Source: Pseudomonadota bacterium
GTDB lineage: Bacteria > Pseudomonadota > Gammaproteobacteria > DASZBR01
Length of the DNA stretch: 64,000 nt
Reading direction: 5' to 3'
Assembly: GCA_021777765.1 (NCBI GenBank)
Contig: JAJYDF010000014.1
Coordinates: forward strand, 18,206 to 82,205
How positions within the stretch are numbered: the first letter of the stretch is position 1; each line of letters begins with the position of its first letter. Below are positions 56,441 to 64,000 of this stretch, in pieces. The notes beneath the pieces were generated by a model. That model had not been told where the DNA came from and made no database searches. It was given only the letters and a program-made list of their open reading frames with translations. The position numbers and the translations under genes are program-made.

Positions 56441-56568
56441 TTCTTTTTCCCGCTTGCGGGAGAAGGTGCCTTCGGTAGATGAGGGTGTGTTTAAATGAAC
56501 GATCATACTATTTAATACCCCTCATCCGCCTTCGGCACCTTCTCCCCTTCCGGGAGAAGGAAAAAAAT
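56441..56568. repeat. Inverted pair of CCTTCTCCCG-type dispersed repeats
   Basis: Left unit: TTCCCGCTTGCGGGAGAAGG and TGCCTTCGGTAGATGAGGGT. Right unit, inverted: CCCTCATCCGCCTTCGGCAC and CTTCTCCCCTTCCGGGAGAA. The pair fills most of the surA-rsmA gap and resembles the pairs at 1331 and 32689. Confidence 0.88.
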
Positions 56569-56583
56569 TACTTTAATAAAAAA

Positions 56584-57939
56584 TCAAGCTCCCATTATTT
56601 TAATATAAGACTCACTTCTCAACCGTTGTACCCAATTTTCAACCGCTTCATTATATTTACGTTTATAAATCAGTGCGCGCACTTGGGAATTAATAAAGTC
56701 TTGTTTATTTTGTTCAATTTGACGACGCGCCGTAACTTGTAAAATATACCATCCTTGATCAGTTTTAATAGGTTCACTTACCTGATTAATTTTTAATTGC
56801 GCAATATTCTGCTCTAAACTTGCCGGTAACATACCCGGTTGTACCCATCCTAAATTACCTCCATGACTAGCACTCGCTGCATCTTGAGAATTTAATTCCG
56901 CTTGTTTGGCAAAATCTTCACCTGCAAGAATATCTTCTCTGATACTGGCTGCTTCCTCTTGCATTTGTTGATCAGTCAATAATGGATTTTTCTTGAGTAA
57001 AATTAAGCGCAATTGTGATTGCGTAATCATATGCTTCTGATCACCAGGATTAATGCCTTGCGCTTCCACTAATTTAATAATATGAAAACCATTGGGCGTA
57101 CGAATCGGCCCTGCAATATCACCAATTTGCATTGTTTTTACATACGCAATGAAAGGATCTGGCAATTCCGCTAATTTACGCCAACCTAAATCACCACCTT
57201 GTAAAGCATTTTGATCTTGTGATACCGCTACTGCTGCCTGACTGAAATCAGCTCCCGCTCTTAATTTTGCAATTAAAGAAATTGCTTGTTTTTGCGCTTG
57301 ATCGATTTGATCCGGTGTCGGTGAGTCCGGTAACGAAATCAAAATATCTTTCAAATGATAAGCAGCCATGGCTGATTGTGTATCACCTGCTAAATCATTC
57401 ACTTTAACAGTCCTCAACATATCATTCACTTCTTGTTGATTAATATTAATGGTTCCACCAACCGCTTGCTGATCAATTTGTGCTATGGTCATTTCATCTT
57501 TAATTTGTGATCGATAATCATTGAGACTAATGCCCTGCTGTGCCAATTTCTGAGTCAATTGCGCGACAGTTAAATTATTTTGTGCTGCTATTTGACTAAT
57601 AGTCTGATTCAAAGCGTCATCCGAAATATTAACACCTGAAGATTTTGCGATTTGTTTCTGCAGAGATACGTCAATCATATGCTGCAATACTTGATGCCTT
57701 AATTGCGCTTCCGGTGGGAAAGGTGTATGAGACACAGCCAGTTGTTTTTTGATTAAATCCAATTGTTGATTAAATTGTGATGAGGTAATCACTTGATCAT
57801 TGACCACAGCCATAACAGCATCCAATGACTGCACACCGCCAGAAGTAGCACTTGCAGCAAAACTATTAGCTGAAATTAATAAAGCTGAAATTATAAGAAT
57901 CCGACGAACAACAGCATGCTTAACGAATGGTTGAATCAT
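56584..57939 (-). CDS. surA: Periplasmic chaperone/peptidyl-prolyl isomerase SurA
   Basis: 451 residues from ATG 57939, chosen because it gives a proper signal peptide (RRILIISALLISANSFAAS); the frame extends 42 codons further without one. Order: SurA N domain (LDAVMAVVNDQVITSSQFNQ), then two parvulin domains (DFSQAAVAVSQDQNALQGGD, LGWRKLAELPDPF; and NSQDAASASHGGNLGWVQPG), and a C-terminal helix. It escorts outer-membrane proteins across the periplasm. Length is near the E. coli 428. rsmA follows. Confidence 0.93.
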   Translation of the reverse strand: MIQPFVKHAVVRRILIISALLISANSFAASATSGGVQSLDAVMAVVNDQVITSSQFNQQLDLIKKQLAVSHTPFPPEAQLRHQVLQHMIDVSLQKQIAKSSGVNISDDALNQTISQIAAQNNLTVAQLTQKLAQQGISLNDYRSQIKDEMTIAQIDQQAVGGTININQQEVNDMLRTVKVNDLAGDTQSAMAAYHLKDILISLPDSPTPDQIDQAQKQAISLIAKLRAGADFSQAAVAVSQDQNALQGGDLGWRKLAELPDPFIAYVKTMQIGDIAGPIRTPNGFHIIKLVEAQGINPGDQKHMITQSQLRLILLKKNPLLTDQQMQEEAASIREDILAGEDFAKQAELNSQDAASASHGGNLGWVQPGMLPASLEQNIAQLKINQVSEPIKTDQGWYILQVTARRQIEQNKQDFINSQVRALIYKRKYNEAVENWVQRLRSESYIKIMGA

Positions 57940-58158
57940 AATTATTGGCACCGTATCAGTAATGAAAAGTCGATTATTGTACACAGAATTTTGATATGAA
58001 ATAAGCCCTTTGAGCACAAGCGTGTTTTGACCTGTCCTTAATGCGTAGTGGACAGAGGAAAGCACTTTATAGCGGTTGTGATTTAAACTTTTATCGATGT
58101 CTAATCAACTATAATTAATTGTATTAGGAAAAAATAATGAACATTTTTAGGAGGCTTT

Positions 58159-58560
58159 ATGAAAAATAAATTATTAATCGGTATTTTTGTGATGCTCGCC
58201 AGTAATTGTGTACTTGCTTCTACTACTTTGAATATCACTGCACCCAGTAACCAATCCTGGGTATCAAGAGATACCAAAGATGTAAAAACATTCCGCTGCA
58301 GTCATTATTTTATGGGCGTTGCTAATATCATCCTCACCACGAGTTTATACAACGCTCAAAATCAGCCTCAGAATGGCATAGCTGTAACATGTAATGGCAA
58401 TCAAGGCTTGCATAAATTATTTGTTAAAGCGGGAATTTTATATGATAGCTGTACTATTTCATGCAAGGAGCATCCTAATGAATATATTCAATGGCACTCT
58501 TTTGGAGATCATAAGTATGGCGCTTCGGGGACACTCTCTTTAAATAATGCAAATGAATAA
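58159..58560 (+). CDS. Small secreted Cys-containing protein, paralogue of the 61.6-kb gene
   Basis: 133 residues with a signal peptide (cleavage near VLA-S). The mature part has four cysteines (FRCSH, VTCNGN, DSCTISC). It shares the plan CNG-x-x-G then a YxxCTI(S/Q)C ending with the protein at 61598-62029. AGGAGG lies 7 bases before the ATG, a strong site. It is divergent from surA. Predicted periplasmic or secreted; family unknown. Confidence 0.72.
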   Translation: MKNKLLIGIFVMLASNCVLASTTLNITAPSNQSWVSRDTKDVKTFRCSHYFMGVANIILTTSLYNAQNQPQNGIAVTCNGNQGLHKLFVKAGILYDSCTISCKEHPNEYIQWHSFGDHKYGASGTLSLNNANE

Positions 58561-58966
58561 AAAGAATCTAACCATGCTATTTATAGGTGAAATTTTATTA
58601 ACCCAGTGAACACTTAAGTGTTTACGAAACATCTGAAGACATATCTCTTATATGCAGATAATTAATCCGTAAAATGTCTTAATAACCTAGGCAAACAACT
58701 CATCAACTCTGTTAATTTCCGTTCTTTGATTAAAAGATAAGTTTCTTTACGAATTTGAAAAAAATCAAAAATATACTAAGTCATAAGTTTTACAAATTTT
58801 TAATGATATGACTATTTAATTTCACACAATAAAAATTAATATATTTGAAACAAAAATGGCAGTTGTTTGAACTGCCATTTAAAAAATCCTTATTTAACAC
58901 TCTTTATAGAGTGAATTGTGTAAATAAAACGGTCGGTTTATATCCTGAACGAATTAAACACCAATA
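58561..58966. other. Gene-free stretch with one terminator
   Basis: AT-rich with no open frame of note. The only structure is the hairpin at 58851-58883, which ends the converging TolB-like gene. A part around 58620-58690 contains short palindromic pieces without clear meaning. Confidence 0.4.
58851..58883 (-). terminator. Rho-independent terminator of the TolB-like gene
   Basis: AAATGGCAGTT and AACTGCCATTT form an 11-bp stem with a 5-base loop. On the minus strand it is followed by a TTTTTG run, as expected for a terminator about 85 bases beyond the stop of the gene at 58967. Confidence 0.8.
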
Positions 58967-59953
58967 TTAGGGATCTTGACCTGAATACACCAAAAATGGC
59001 AAGTCAGAAGAAAATGCAGGATTATAGTTAGCTCCTCCTGGAAGTCCTGTCAACAATTTGGGAACAGGAGCGCTTCGGTCAGCTAATGAAATGAGATAGA
59101 TAAAGAAATTGTAATCCGTCACTGGTGATGTCCCATACCCATTTGATTGGAAGGCAATCGAACGACTATCCGGTGAAAATGAGGGATTTTGATTATAAAT
59201 ATTCGAACCTTCACCACCAAATGTCATCTGAGTTGCGGGCCCTGTTACATTACCGTTACGATCGACTGGTACAATATACACGTCATCATTGGCAACGTAT
59301 CCCAGTGTGGGATCATATACACCTCTATTGTAGGTTATAAATTTACCATTAGGTGACCAGGCAGGGTTTTGATAGTCGTAAGGTTGCCCCGCGCTTATAG
59401 TCGTTTCTGTCTTGGTAGCAAGATTGATGGTTTTTAGCACACTAATCCCACTAGTCAAGTACATGCTGCTCAGATCCTCAAAAACCAGCATACTGCTGTC
59501 TGGAGACCATCTCGCATCGTACGCAGCTGCGCGCACTAGGATTGGCGTCCCCCCTCCTGCAGGTATGATATAGATATTGGTATTGGATACAGGGTAATTG
59601 GCATTGGAATTATCGTAAGCGATAAATTTACCATTAGGTGACCAGGCAGCATTATTACAACCCAAAGTACCGGCGAGTGGGGTAGTTACGTGAGTCAATA
59701 TATTGGTAATTTCACAATCAGCATTGGTATAATTGGTTGACCAAGTTTCTGCAACAACCTGAAAACCATAAGGAGATATCGTCGGATTATAAGTATCTTT
59801 GCCCCCTGCTTCGGAAATAGGGAGAAAGTTAGTGACTTGCACCGTCTGTTTAAGAGTTGGTATATAGGCATAGATCTCATTCGCCGAAGCCGGAATGGCT
59901 ACAGCCAAAGTGGCTACAATGCATAAGCTCTTTACAATGTTTTGTGTATTCAT
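58967..59953 (-). CDS. Periplasmic TolB-like WD40/PD40 beta-propeller protein
   Basis: 328 residues from ATG 59953, chosen for AAGAGGA upstream and a following signal peptide (IVATLAVAIPASA-N). The frame is open 35 codons further but without a signal. At least five PD40-type blades are seen: NPTISPYGFQVV, AAWSPNGKFIAYDNS, ARWSPDSSMLVFED, PAWSPNGKFITYNRG and PSFSPDSRSIAFQSNG. It has no TolB N-terminal domain and is probably a periplasmic binding or scaffold protein. True tolB would be expected in a tol-pal operon, which is not here. Confidence 0.82.
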   Translation of the reverse strand: MNTQNIVKSLCIVATLAVAIPASANEIYAYIPTLKQTVQVTNFLPISEAGGKDTYNPTISPYGFQVVAETWSTNYTNADCEITNILTHVTTPLAGTLGCNNAAWSPNGKFIAYDNSNANYPVSNTNIYIIPAGGGTPILVRAAAYDARWSPDSSMLVFEDLSSMYLTSGISVLKTINLATKTETTISAGQPYDYQNPAWSPNGKFITYNRGVYDPTLGYVANDDVYIVPVDRNGNVTGPATQMTFGGEGSNIYNQNPSFSPDSRSIAFQSNGYGTSPVTDYNFFIYLISLADRSAPVPKLLTGLPGGANYNPAFSSDLPFLVYSGQDP

Positions 59954-60298
59954 GATTAAATAATCCTCTTTTAAGTCCAGAGTTCTAGAAGGTGTCAGCC
60001 CATCGGAACACGAATATGAACGTTTTACGACATGATGTCTCATGCTTAGAGTGTTCATTTTTTATTGACCTGCATTCTTAAAATTCTTAAACCTTTGAGA
60101 ACCTGTTCTGAGTACTGCTTAGTGGAATAATTGCTCCAGCGCGGACAACAAACTTTCATAATTATTAGTTTAGACTAAATTTTTATAATTTTATTAATTT
60201 TCAACTACTTATTTTCAAAGAGATGATTAAACTTGAAAATTAAATCCTTACCTTACTTATTAGAATAAAGATTTATTCATAGGTATTTTCTTTCTCAA

Positions 60299-60320
60299 TG
60301 TGTATGCTATAATGCACACA
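60299..60320 (+). promoter_or_regulatory. Promoter with overlapping TGTGT/ACACA operator of the toxin-antitoxin genes
   Basis: TATAAT at 60308-60313 is a consensus -10, with a weak -35 (TTTTCT, about 60286) 16 bases before. TGTGT (60299) and ACACA (to 60320) form an inverted repeat enclosing the -10. A ribbon-helix-helix antitoxin bound here would block transcription, the usual autoregulation. Confidence 0.55.
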
Positions 60321-60342
60321 AAAGGCATGATGAGGGTGCATT

Positions 60343-60630
60343 GTGAAAATAACCAAAAGATTCGAATGGAGCGAAGAAAAGAACCAGCAATTGCAACAAG
60401 AAAGAGGTTTGAGCTTTGAGCAAATACAAACTGCAATAGAACAAGGCAAACTTATTGATATTATTCCTCATCCCAGAGAAGAGTATAAACATCAACAATT
60501 ATTGGTAATTGATATTGAAGGCTATATTGTTCTCGTTCCCTATGTCGAAGATGAAAGAAAAGTTTTTTTAAAAACGGCTTTTAAGAGTCGAAAAGCAACG
60601 AAAGAATATAAGCGAGGTAAATGCAAATGA
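60343..60630 (+). CDS. BrnT-like toxin of a type II toxin-antitoxin pair
   Basis: 95 residues starting at a GTG with GAGGG 8 bases upstream. It has the BrnT-like opening FEWSEEKNQQLQQERGLSFE (W-x-x-x-K-N core) and the ending DERKVFLKTAFKSRKATKEY, which resembles the R-x-I-S-x-R-x-A-x-x-x-E core of BrnT. BrnT proteins are RelE-like ribonucleases. The gene overlaps the antitoxin gene by 10 bases, toxin first, as in brnTA. Confidence 0.75.
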   Translation: MKITKRFEWSEEKNQQLQQERGLSFEQIQTAIEQGKLIDIIPHPREEYKHQQLLVIDIEGYIVLVPYVEDERKVFLKTAFKSRKATKEYKRGKCK

Positions 60631-60941
60631 CTAATGTGAAAACTAAACTTGATGCTGAAGAGCAAGAAACGTTGGATGCTTTTGAAAAAGCTTTCGATAA
60701 AGGAAAAATTAAAAGTATTCCTCTTGCTAGAAAAAAAATAGAAGCATTTAAAGCCATCGCAAAAGCTTCTGTTAATAAATCTAAACGGGTTAGTTTGCGG
60801 ATGACAGAATGGGATTTTGATAAAGCACAAGAAACTGCTTTACGAGAAGGATTACCCTATCAAACTTTATTGTCCAGCATTATTCATAAATATTTAAGTG
60901 GTCAGTTAGTTGGGAAACATAAATCCAACAGTAGTTCATAA
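60621..60941 (+). CDS. Ribbon-helix-helix (BrnA/CopG-like) antitoxin
   Basis: 106 residues. The C-terminal half contains KRVSLRMTEWDFDKAQETAL and the following REGLPYQTLLSSIIHKYLSG, a clear ribbon-helix-helix DNA-binding module. The N-terminal half (EEQETLDAFEKAFDKGKIKS) would wrap and neutralise the toxin. An alternative start is the internal ATG two codons on. It overlaps the toxin gene and most likely represses the shared promoter at the TGTGT/ACACA site. Confidence 0.78.
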   Translation: MQMTNVKTKLDAEEQETLDAFEKAFDKGKIKSIPLARKKIEAFKAIAKASVNKSKRVSLRMTEWDFDKAQETALREGLPYQTLLSSIIHKYLSGQLVGKHKSNSSS

Positions 60942-61597
60942 AATCAATTATTCCAATTTCTGAATTAAATTTATTAATCCAGAAAACGGTGATATTGAGT
61001 TCTATTTTACATTAAGTTTACAGTATCTAAAAATTGCATTGATACTAATATACTGACAATTGTTAGCCGAGTTTTTATGAATCTGTAGCTAATACTATTT
61101 TAGAATTCATTGATAATCTCAATTTACAATAGTTCTAGTGATGGATTATCCCGCATAATTTTTAATTAACATTAATCGCTGATTAATTCCATTTTTTATC
61201 GAATTAATCATTTCATCCGGCCTATTCGCATTTAGCATGATTAAAAGAAAAATCACTGATTTCCAACCTCATTATAATTAATTCATTTTCGGTTGTAAGA
61301 TTTATACGAATACATAATTCATTTTGATAACTCACTTATAAAAAAAACAGAATTAATGAATTGCAAAATTTTTCAGATAATAGGCATATAAAATAAATAA
61401 ATACTATGGAAGTTAATTTATGTTTAATTTGCTCATTAACATTACAAGAAATGCTCAAGAAACACTGGTTGCTAGCGTATTTACACTTTTTAAATAAAAT
61501 AAATTTTTTGAGCACGTGTGCGTTTTTGACCATTCCCAAATCAATTTCTATTTTGCTAATCTCTGCGCCCCTTAATTACTGACTTCAAGGAGTCAAT
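60942..61597. other. AT-rich gene-free stretch
   Basis: 656 bases between the antitoxin and the small secreted protein gene. No convincing coding frame, repeat or hairpin was found; the open frames here are short and of biased composition. The last bases contain the AAGGAG site of the next gene. Confidence 0.4.
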
Positions 61598-62029
61598 ATG
61601 AAAACAGTTTATGTTTCTGTTGCAGCACTTTTAATAATTTCTAATGTAGCATCAGCAAATACAGTTTTTCGTAGTAATTCAGTTTCAGATGGTGTCAATG
61701 GCCCCTATATATGGGATGTTAAAACGCAAGGTACTGGTCAATTATCTTGCGCAGCTGCGACAGCAACTAATTTACATTATGTAGTTACGTCGTTTGTCAT
61801 TGATGCAAAAGGTCATTTTCTGGGCGGCGCTAATATTATTTGTAATGGTACTAATGGTTATAAACAAGTCCATTTAAATCGCGGCGCAACTTATTCTGAG
61901 TGCACCATACAATGTAATCTTCCACAACAACAAGGACCGCAACAATATTTGGAAATAAATAGTGATAATTCTAATCCGTATGGCGCAGAAGGTATATTTA
62001 GAAGCACATTTGTAAAACCAAATAATTAA
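61598..62029 (+). CDS. Small secreted Cys-containing protein, paralogue of the 58.2-kb gene
   Basis: 143 residues with a signal peptide (cleavage near ASA-N). Four cysteines (QLSCAAA, ICNGTNG, SECTIQC) match those of the protein at 58159-58560, and both share ANI- then CNG-x-x-G and a YxxCTI-x-C ending. CAAGGAG lies 7 bases before the ATG. It is an exported protein of unknown fold; the pair suggests duplication. Confidence 0.72.
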   Translation: MKTVYVSVAALLIISNVASANTVFRSNSVSDGVNGPYIWDVKTQGTGQLSCAAATATNLHYVVTSFVIDAKGHFLGGANIICNGTNGYKQVHLNRGATYSECTIQCNLPQQQGPQQYLEINSDNSNPYGAEGIFRSTFVKPNN

Positions 62030-62051
62030 TTTTTTCTTCATTTAAGCTAAT

Positions 62052-62187
62052 CCCTCACCTTAAAATTTTTAACCCTCTCTCTTTTTTTAGAGAGAGGGTT
62101 GGTGTGAGGGAGATGGAATAAAATCAATTGCTAAAAGTTGGCACAACTTGTCCCCTCTCTCTTAAGGGAGAGGGTTAGGGTGAGGGC
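62052..62187. repeat. CCCTCTCTC-type inverted repeat pair
   Basis: A left unit CCCTCACC, then AACCCTCTCTC with AGAGAGAGGGTT and TGTGAGGGAG; a right unit CCCCTCTCTCTTAAGGGAGAGGGTT, then AGGGTGAGGGC. The units have the same plan (hairpin plus GTGAGGG end) as the CCTTCTCCCG family but a different sequence. It lies between converging genes. Confidence 0.75.
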
Positions 62188-62304
62188 AAAAATATACGAC
62201 AAAATTAATAAAACGCTGTGATTCTAATTTAATAAAAAGCCATAATGCAGAAATTTTTTAACTTAATGACACATTTTAAATATAATTAAAATTTTAAATA
62301 AAAA

Positions 62305-63942
62305 TTAAATTAATTCCACAATCACTTTCTCTACCGAAGAATAAACTTTCCGTCCAACAATAAATTGAGATAATCCAATTTTTTTCAATTTCATTTTTAC
62401 ACGCATATTTGCTTCACATAAATAAACCTTAATGCCGCGTTTATGAAAATCCTCTAACGTTTCCTTAAATGTTTGCAAACCGGTAATATCCATAAATGGT
62501 ACATATTTCAAACGAAAAATCAGCGTTTTTGGATCAGTGCCGGTAATTGCTAAAGCATGCTCAATTTTTTCTGCGGCTCCAAAAAAGAAAGGACCTTGAA
62601 TGGTATAAACCACAGTATCATGAGGTAATAAATTAATGGATTCATTCACTGCTAATTCACGTTTTAATGTTTGTTCATCTTGTTGTTCAATCACGACAGA
62701 CTGACTCATACGTTGAATAAAAAACATCATGGCTAAAATAATTCCCACATTCACGGCTACTACTAAATCAGTGAAAATGGTCAATAAAAATGTTGTTAAT
62801 AACACGAATTTATCGTAACGCGGCGCAAATTTAAGTAAATAAATAAAATGGCCTACATCGCTCATGTTATAGGCGACCACAAATAAAATTGCAGCTAAAG
62901 TACATAACGGAATATCTGCAGTTAATGGCGCTAATAATAAAATAATTAAAATTAATACTATTGAATGCACAATAGCGGCGATAGGACTATTGCCGCCATT
63001 ACGCACATTGGTTGCAGTTCTTGCAATAGCACCTGTTGCAGCAAATCCCCCAAATAATGGTGCAAAAATATTAGCTAAGCCCTGCCCTATTAATTCTTGA
63101 TTTGAATTATGTCGTGTGCCTGCCATGCCATCCGCTGCTGTTGCTGATAATAATGATTCAATGGCGCCTAATAATGCTACAGTAAATGCAGGACCAATTA
63201 AATCCAACGCATTATTCAATGATGTTTTTGGAAATTGAAATGGGGGTAAATGTTGTGGAATGGCACCAAAAGTACTGCCAATGGTAGCGATATGTTTAAA
63301 ATGAAATAGACTTTGTAAAACAGTCGCTACAATTAATGCGACTAACGGGCCTGGTATTCGTTTAATAATGCGTGGCGTTAATAAAACCAATAATAAACTG
63401 AGCAAAGCCATCGCCGTTGTCGCAAAATTAAATGACGGTAATGCACGTAATAAATAAAATAATTTTTCGTAAAAATGTGCATTAATCGGTAAATGAATAT
63501 TTAATCCAAAAAAATCTTTCCATTCACCCACAAATATAATCACACCAATTCCGGCGGTAAATCCCACAATAACGGGATCAGGAATAAATTTAATCACATT
63601 ACCTAAACGAATTAATCCCATTAAGATGAGAATGACGCCTGCCATTAATGTTGCAATCTGCAATCCAATGATACCATGTTGTGCTGTGATATTAGCTAGT
63701 ATCACAATAAATGCACCCGTAGGCCCAGCAATTTGAACCCGGCTACCACCGAATAAACCCACCATAATACCCGCGATAATGGCTGTATATAAACCTTGCT
63801 CTGGTTTAACACCGGATGCGATGGCAAAAGCCATAGCTAATGGCAATGCCACAATACCGACGATGACACCGGCCATAATATTGGCATAAAAATTTTGGCG
63901 TTTTAATAAGCCAGCATGTAGAGATTCGAGGATAGCGATCAT
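62305..63942 (-). CDS. SulP-family anion transporter with C-terminal STAS domain
   Basis: 545 residues. About 10-12 membrane segments begin with NIMAGVIVGIVALPLAMAFA and the SulP signature AIASGVKPEQGLYTAIIAGI; then QIAGPTGAFIVILANITAQH, and ESLLSATAADGMAGTRHNSN with QELIGQGLANIFAPLFGGF. The C-terminal STAS domain spans about 430-545 (VVYTIQGPFFFGAAEKIEHA, FMDITGLQTFKE). SulP proteins carry sulfate, bicarbonate, dicarboxylates or other anions; no substrate can be named. Monocistronic here. Confidence 0.92.
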   Translation of the reverse strand: MIAILESLHAGLLKRQNFYANIMAGVIVGIVALPLAMAFAIASGVKPEQGLYTAIIAGIMVGLFGGSRVQIAGPTGAFIVILANITAQHGIIGLQIATLMAGVILILMGLIRLGNVIKFIPDPVIVGFTAGIGVIIFVGEWKDFFGLNIHLPINAHFYEKLFYLLRALPSFNFATTAMALLSLLLVLLTPRIIKRIPGPLVALIVATVLQSLFHFKHIATIGSTFGAIPQHLPPFQFPKTSLNNALDLIGPAFTVALLGAIESLLSATAADGMAGTRHNSNQELIGQGLANIFAPLFGGFAATGAIARTATNVRNGGNSPIAAIVHSIVLILIILLLAPLTADIPLCTLAAILFVVAYNMSDVGHFIYLLKFAPRYDKFVLLTTFLLTIFTDLVVAVNVGIILAMMFFIQRMSQSVVIEQQDEQTLKRELAVNESINLLPHDTVVYTIQGPFFFGAAEKIEHALAITGTDPKTLIFRLKYVPFMDITGLQTFKETLEDFHKRGIKVYLCEANMRVKMKLKKIGLSQFIVGRKVYSSVEKVIVELI

Positions 63943-64000
63943 GAGTTGTGCCTTGCCATTGATTTAATAGGAAATATTAAATCAAAAAGTAGTTATTTTA

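Noticed and set aside
56479..56742. Plus-strand ORF of 87 codons
   Set aside because: It covers the palindromic repeat pair and the antisense of the surA end.
61336..61539. Minus-strand ORF of 67 codons in a gene-free stretch
   Set aside because: No ribosome-binding site, biased AT-rich composition, and no protein-like pattern beyond hydrophobic runs.

Overview
This window is AT-rich gammaproteobacterial DNA, most likely from a host-associated member of the Legionellales. The clues are a Legionella-like mixture of ankyrin-repeat and disordered eukaryote-like proteins, pvcA/pvcB, MCE-type lipid transport, surA next to rsmA, and many degraded genes. Two proteins carry basic nuclear-localisation-like motifs, which would fit an intranuclear lifestyle (Berkiella-like), but this lineage is an inference. 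No rRNA, tRNA or CRISPR array was seen.

Layout. 1-4 kb: the end of an RND efflux outer-membrane lipoprotein gene, small secreted proteins, an acylphosphatase and a periplasmic histidine phosphatase. 4-9.3 kb: an isonitrile biosynthesis cluster with isonitrile synthase PvcA, 2-oxoglutarate oxygenase PvcB, an FAD monooxygenase and, just downstream, a DJ-1/PfpI protein resembling isonitrile hydratase. A LysR regulator diverges from it. 9.5-19.8 kb: TPR and ankyrin proteins (candidate effectors), an acetyltransferase and a tyrosine recombinase. 20-24.2 kb: a cyclodipeptide synthase gene stopped by one in-frame TAA, behind a large palindrome; a LuxR-type regulator; a resolvase stub; and a GC-richer cassette inside 58-bp inverted repeats. 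24.4-36.6 kb: heavily decayed genes, including a two-module giant protein with frameshifts and a double AAA ATPase with three in-frame stops, mixed with intact MATE, MepB and RdgC genes. 36.7-47.5 kb: disordered proteins with nuclear-localisation-like motifs, a DAACS transporter, an RMD1-family protein, and an ankyrin/PcfJ gene broken twice at homopolymers. 47.7-64 kb: more housekeeping-like DNA with mtnN, an orphan receiver, an MCE (Mla-like) transport operon, a TraI_2-like protein, rsmA, surA, a TolB-like protein, a BrnT-like toxin-antitoxin pair, two related small secreted proteins and a SulP transporter.

Two themes cross the window. First, at least eight otherwise coding frames are interrupted by a single TAA or TAG (never TGA), and several more by one-base shifts at A/T runs, so the accessory part is either decaying or affected by sequence errors. 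Second, several families of dispersed palindromic elements sit between genes: CCTTCTCCCG-type pairs, GTAGCCTGGG-type ~195-bp MITE-like units, GTAGCCCGGA-type hairpins, and CCCTCTCTC pairs.
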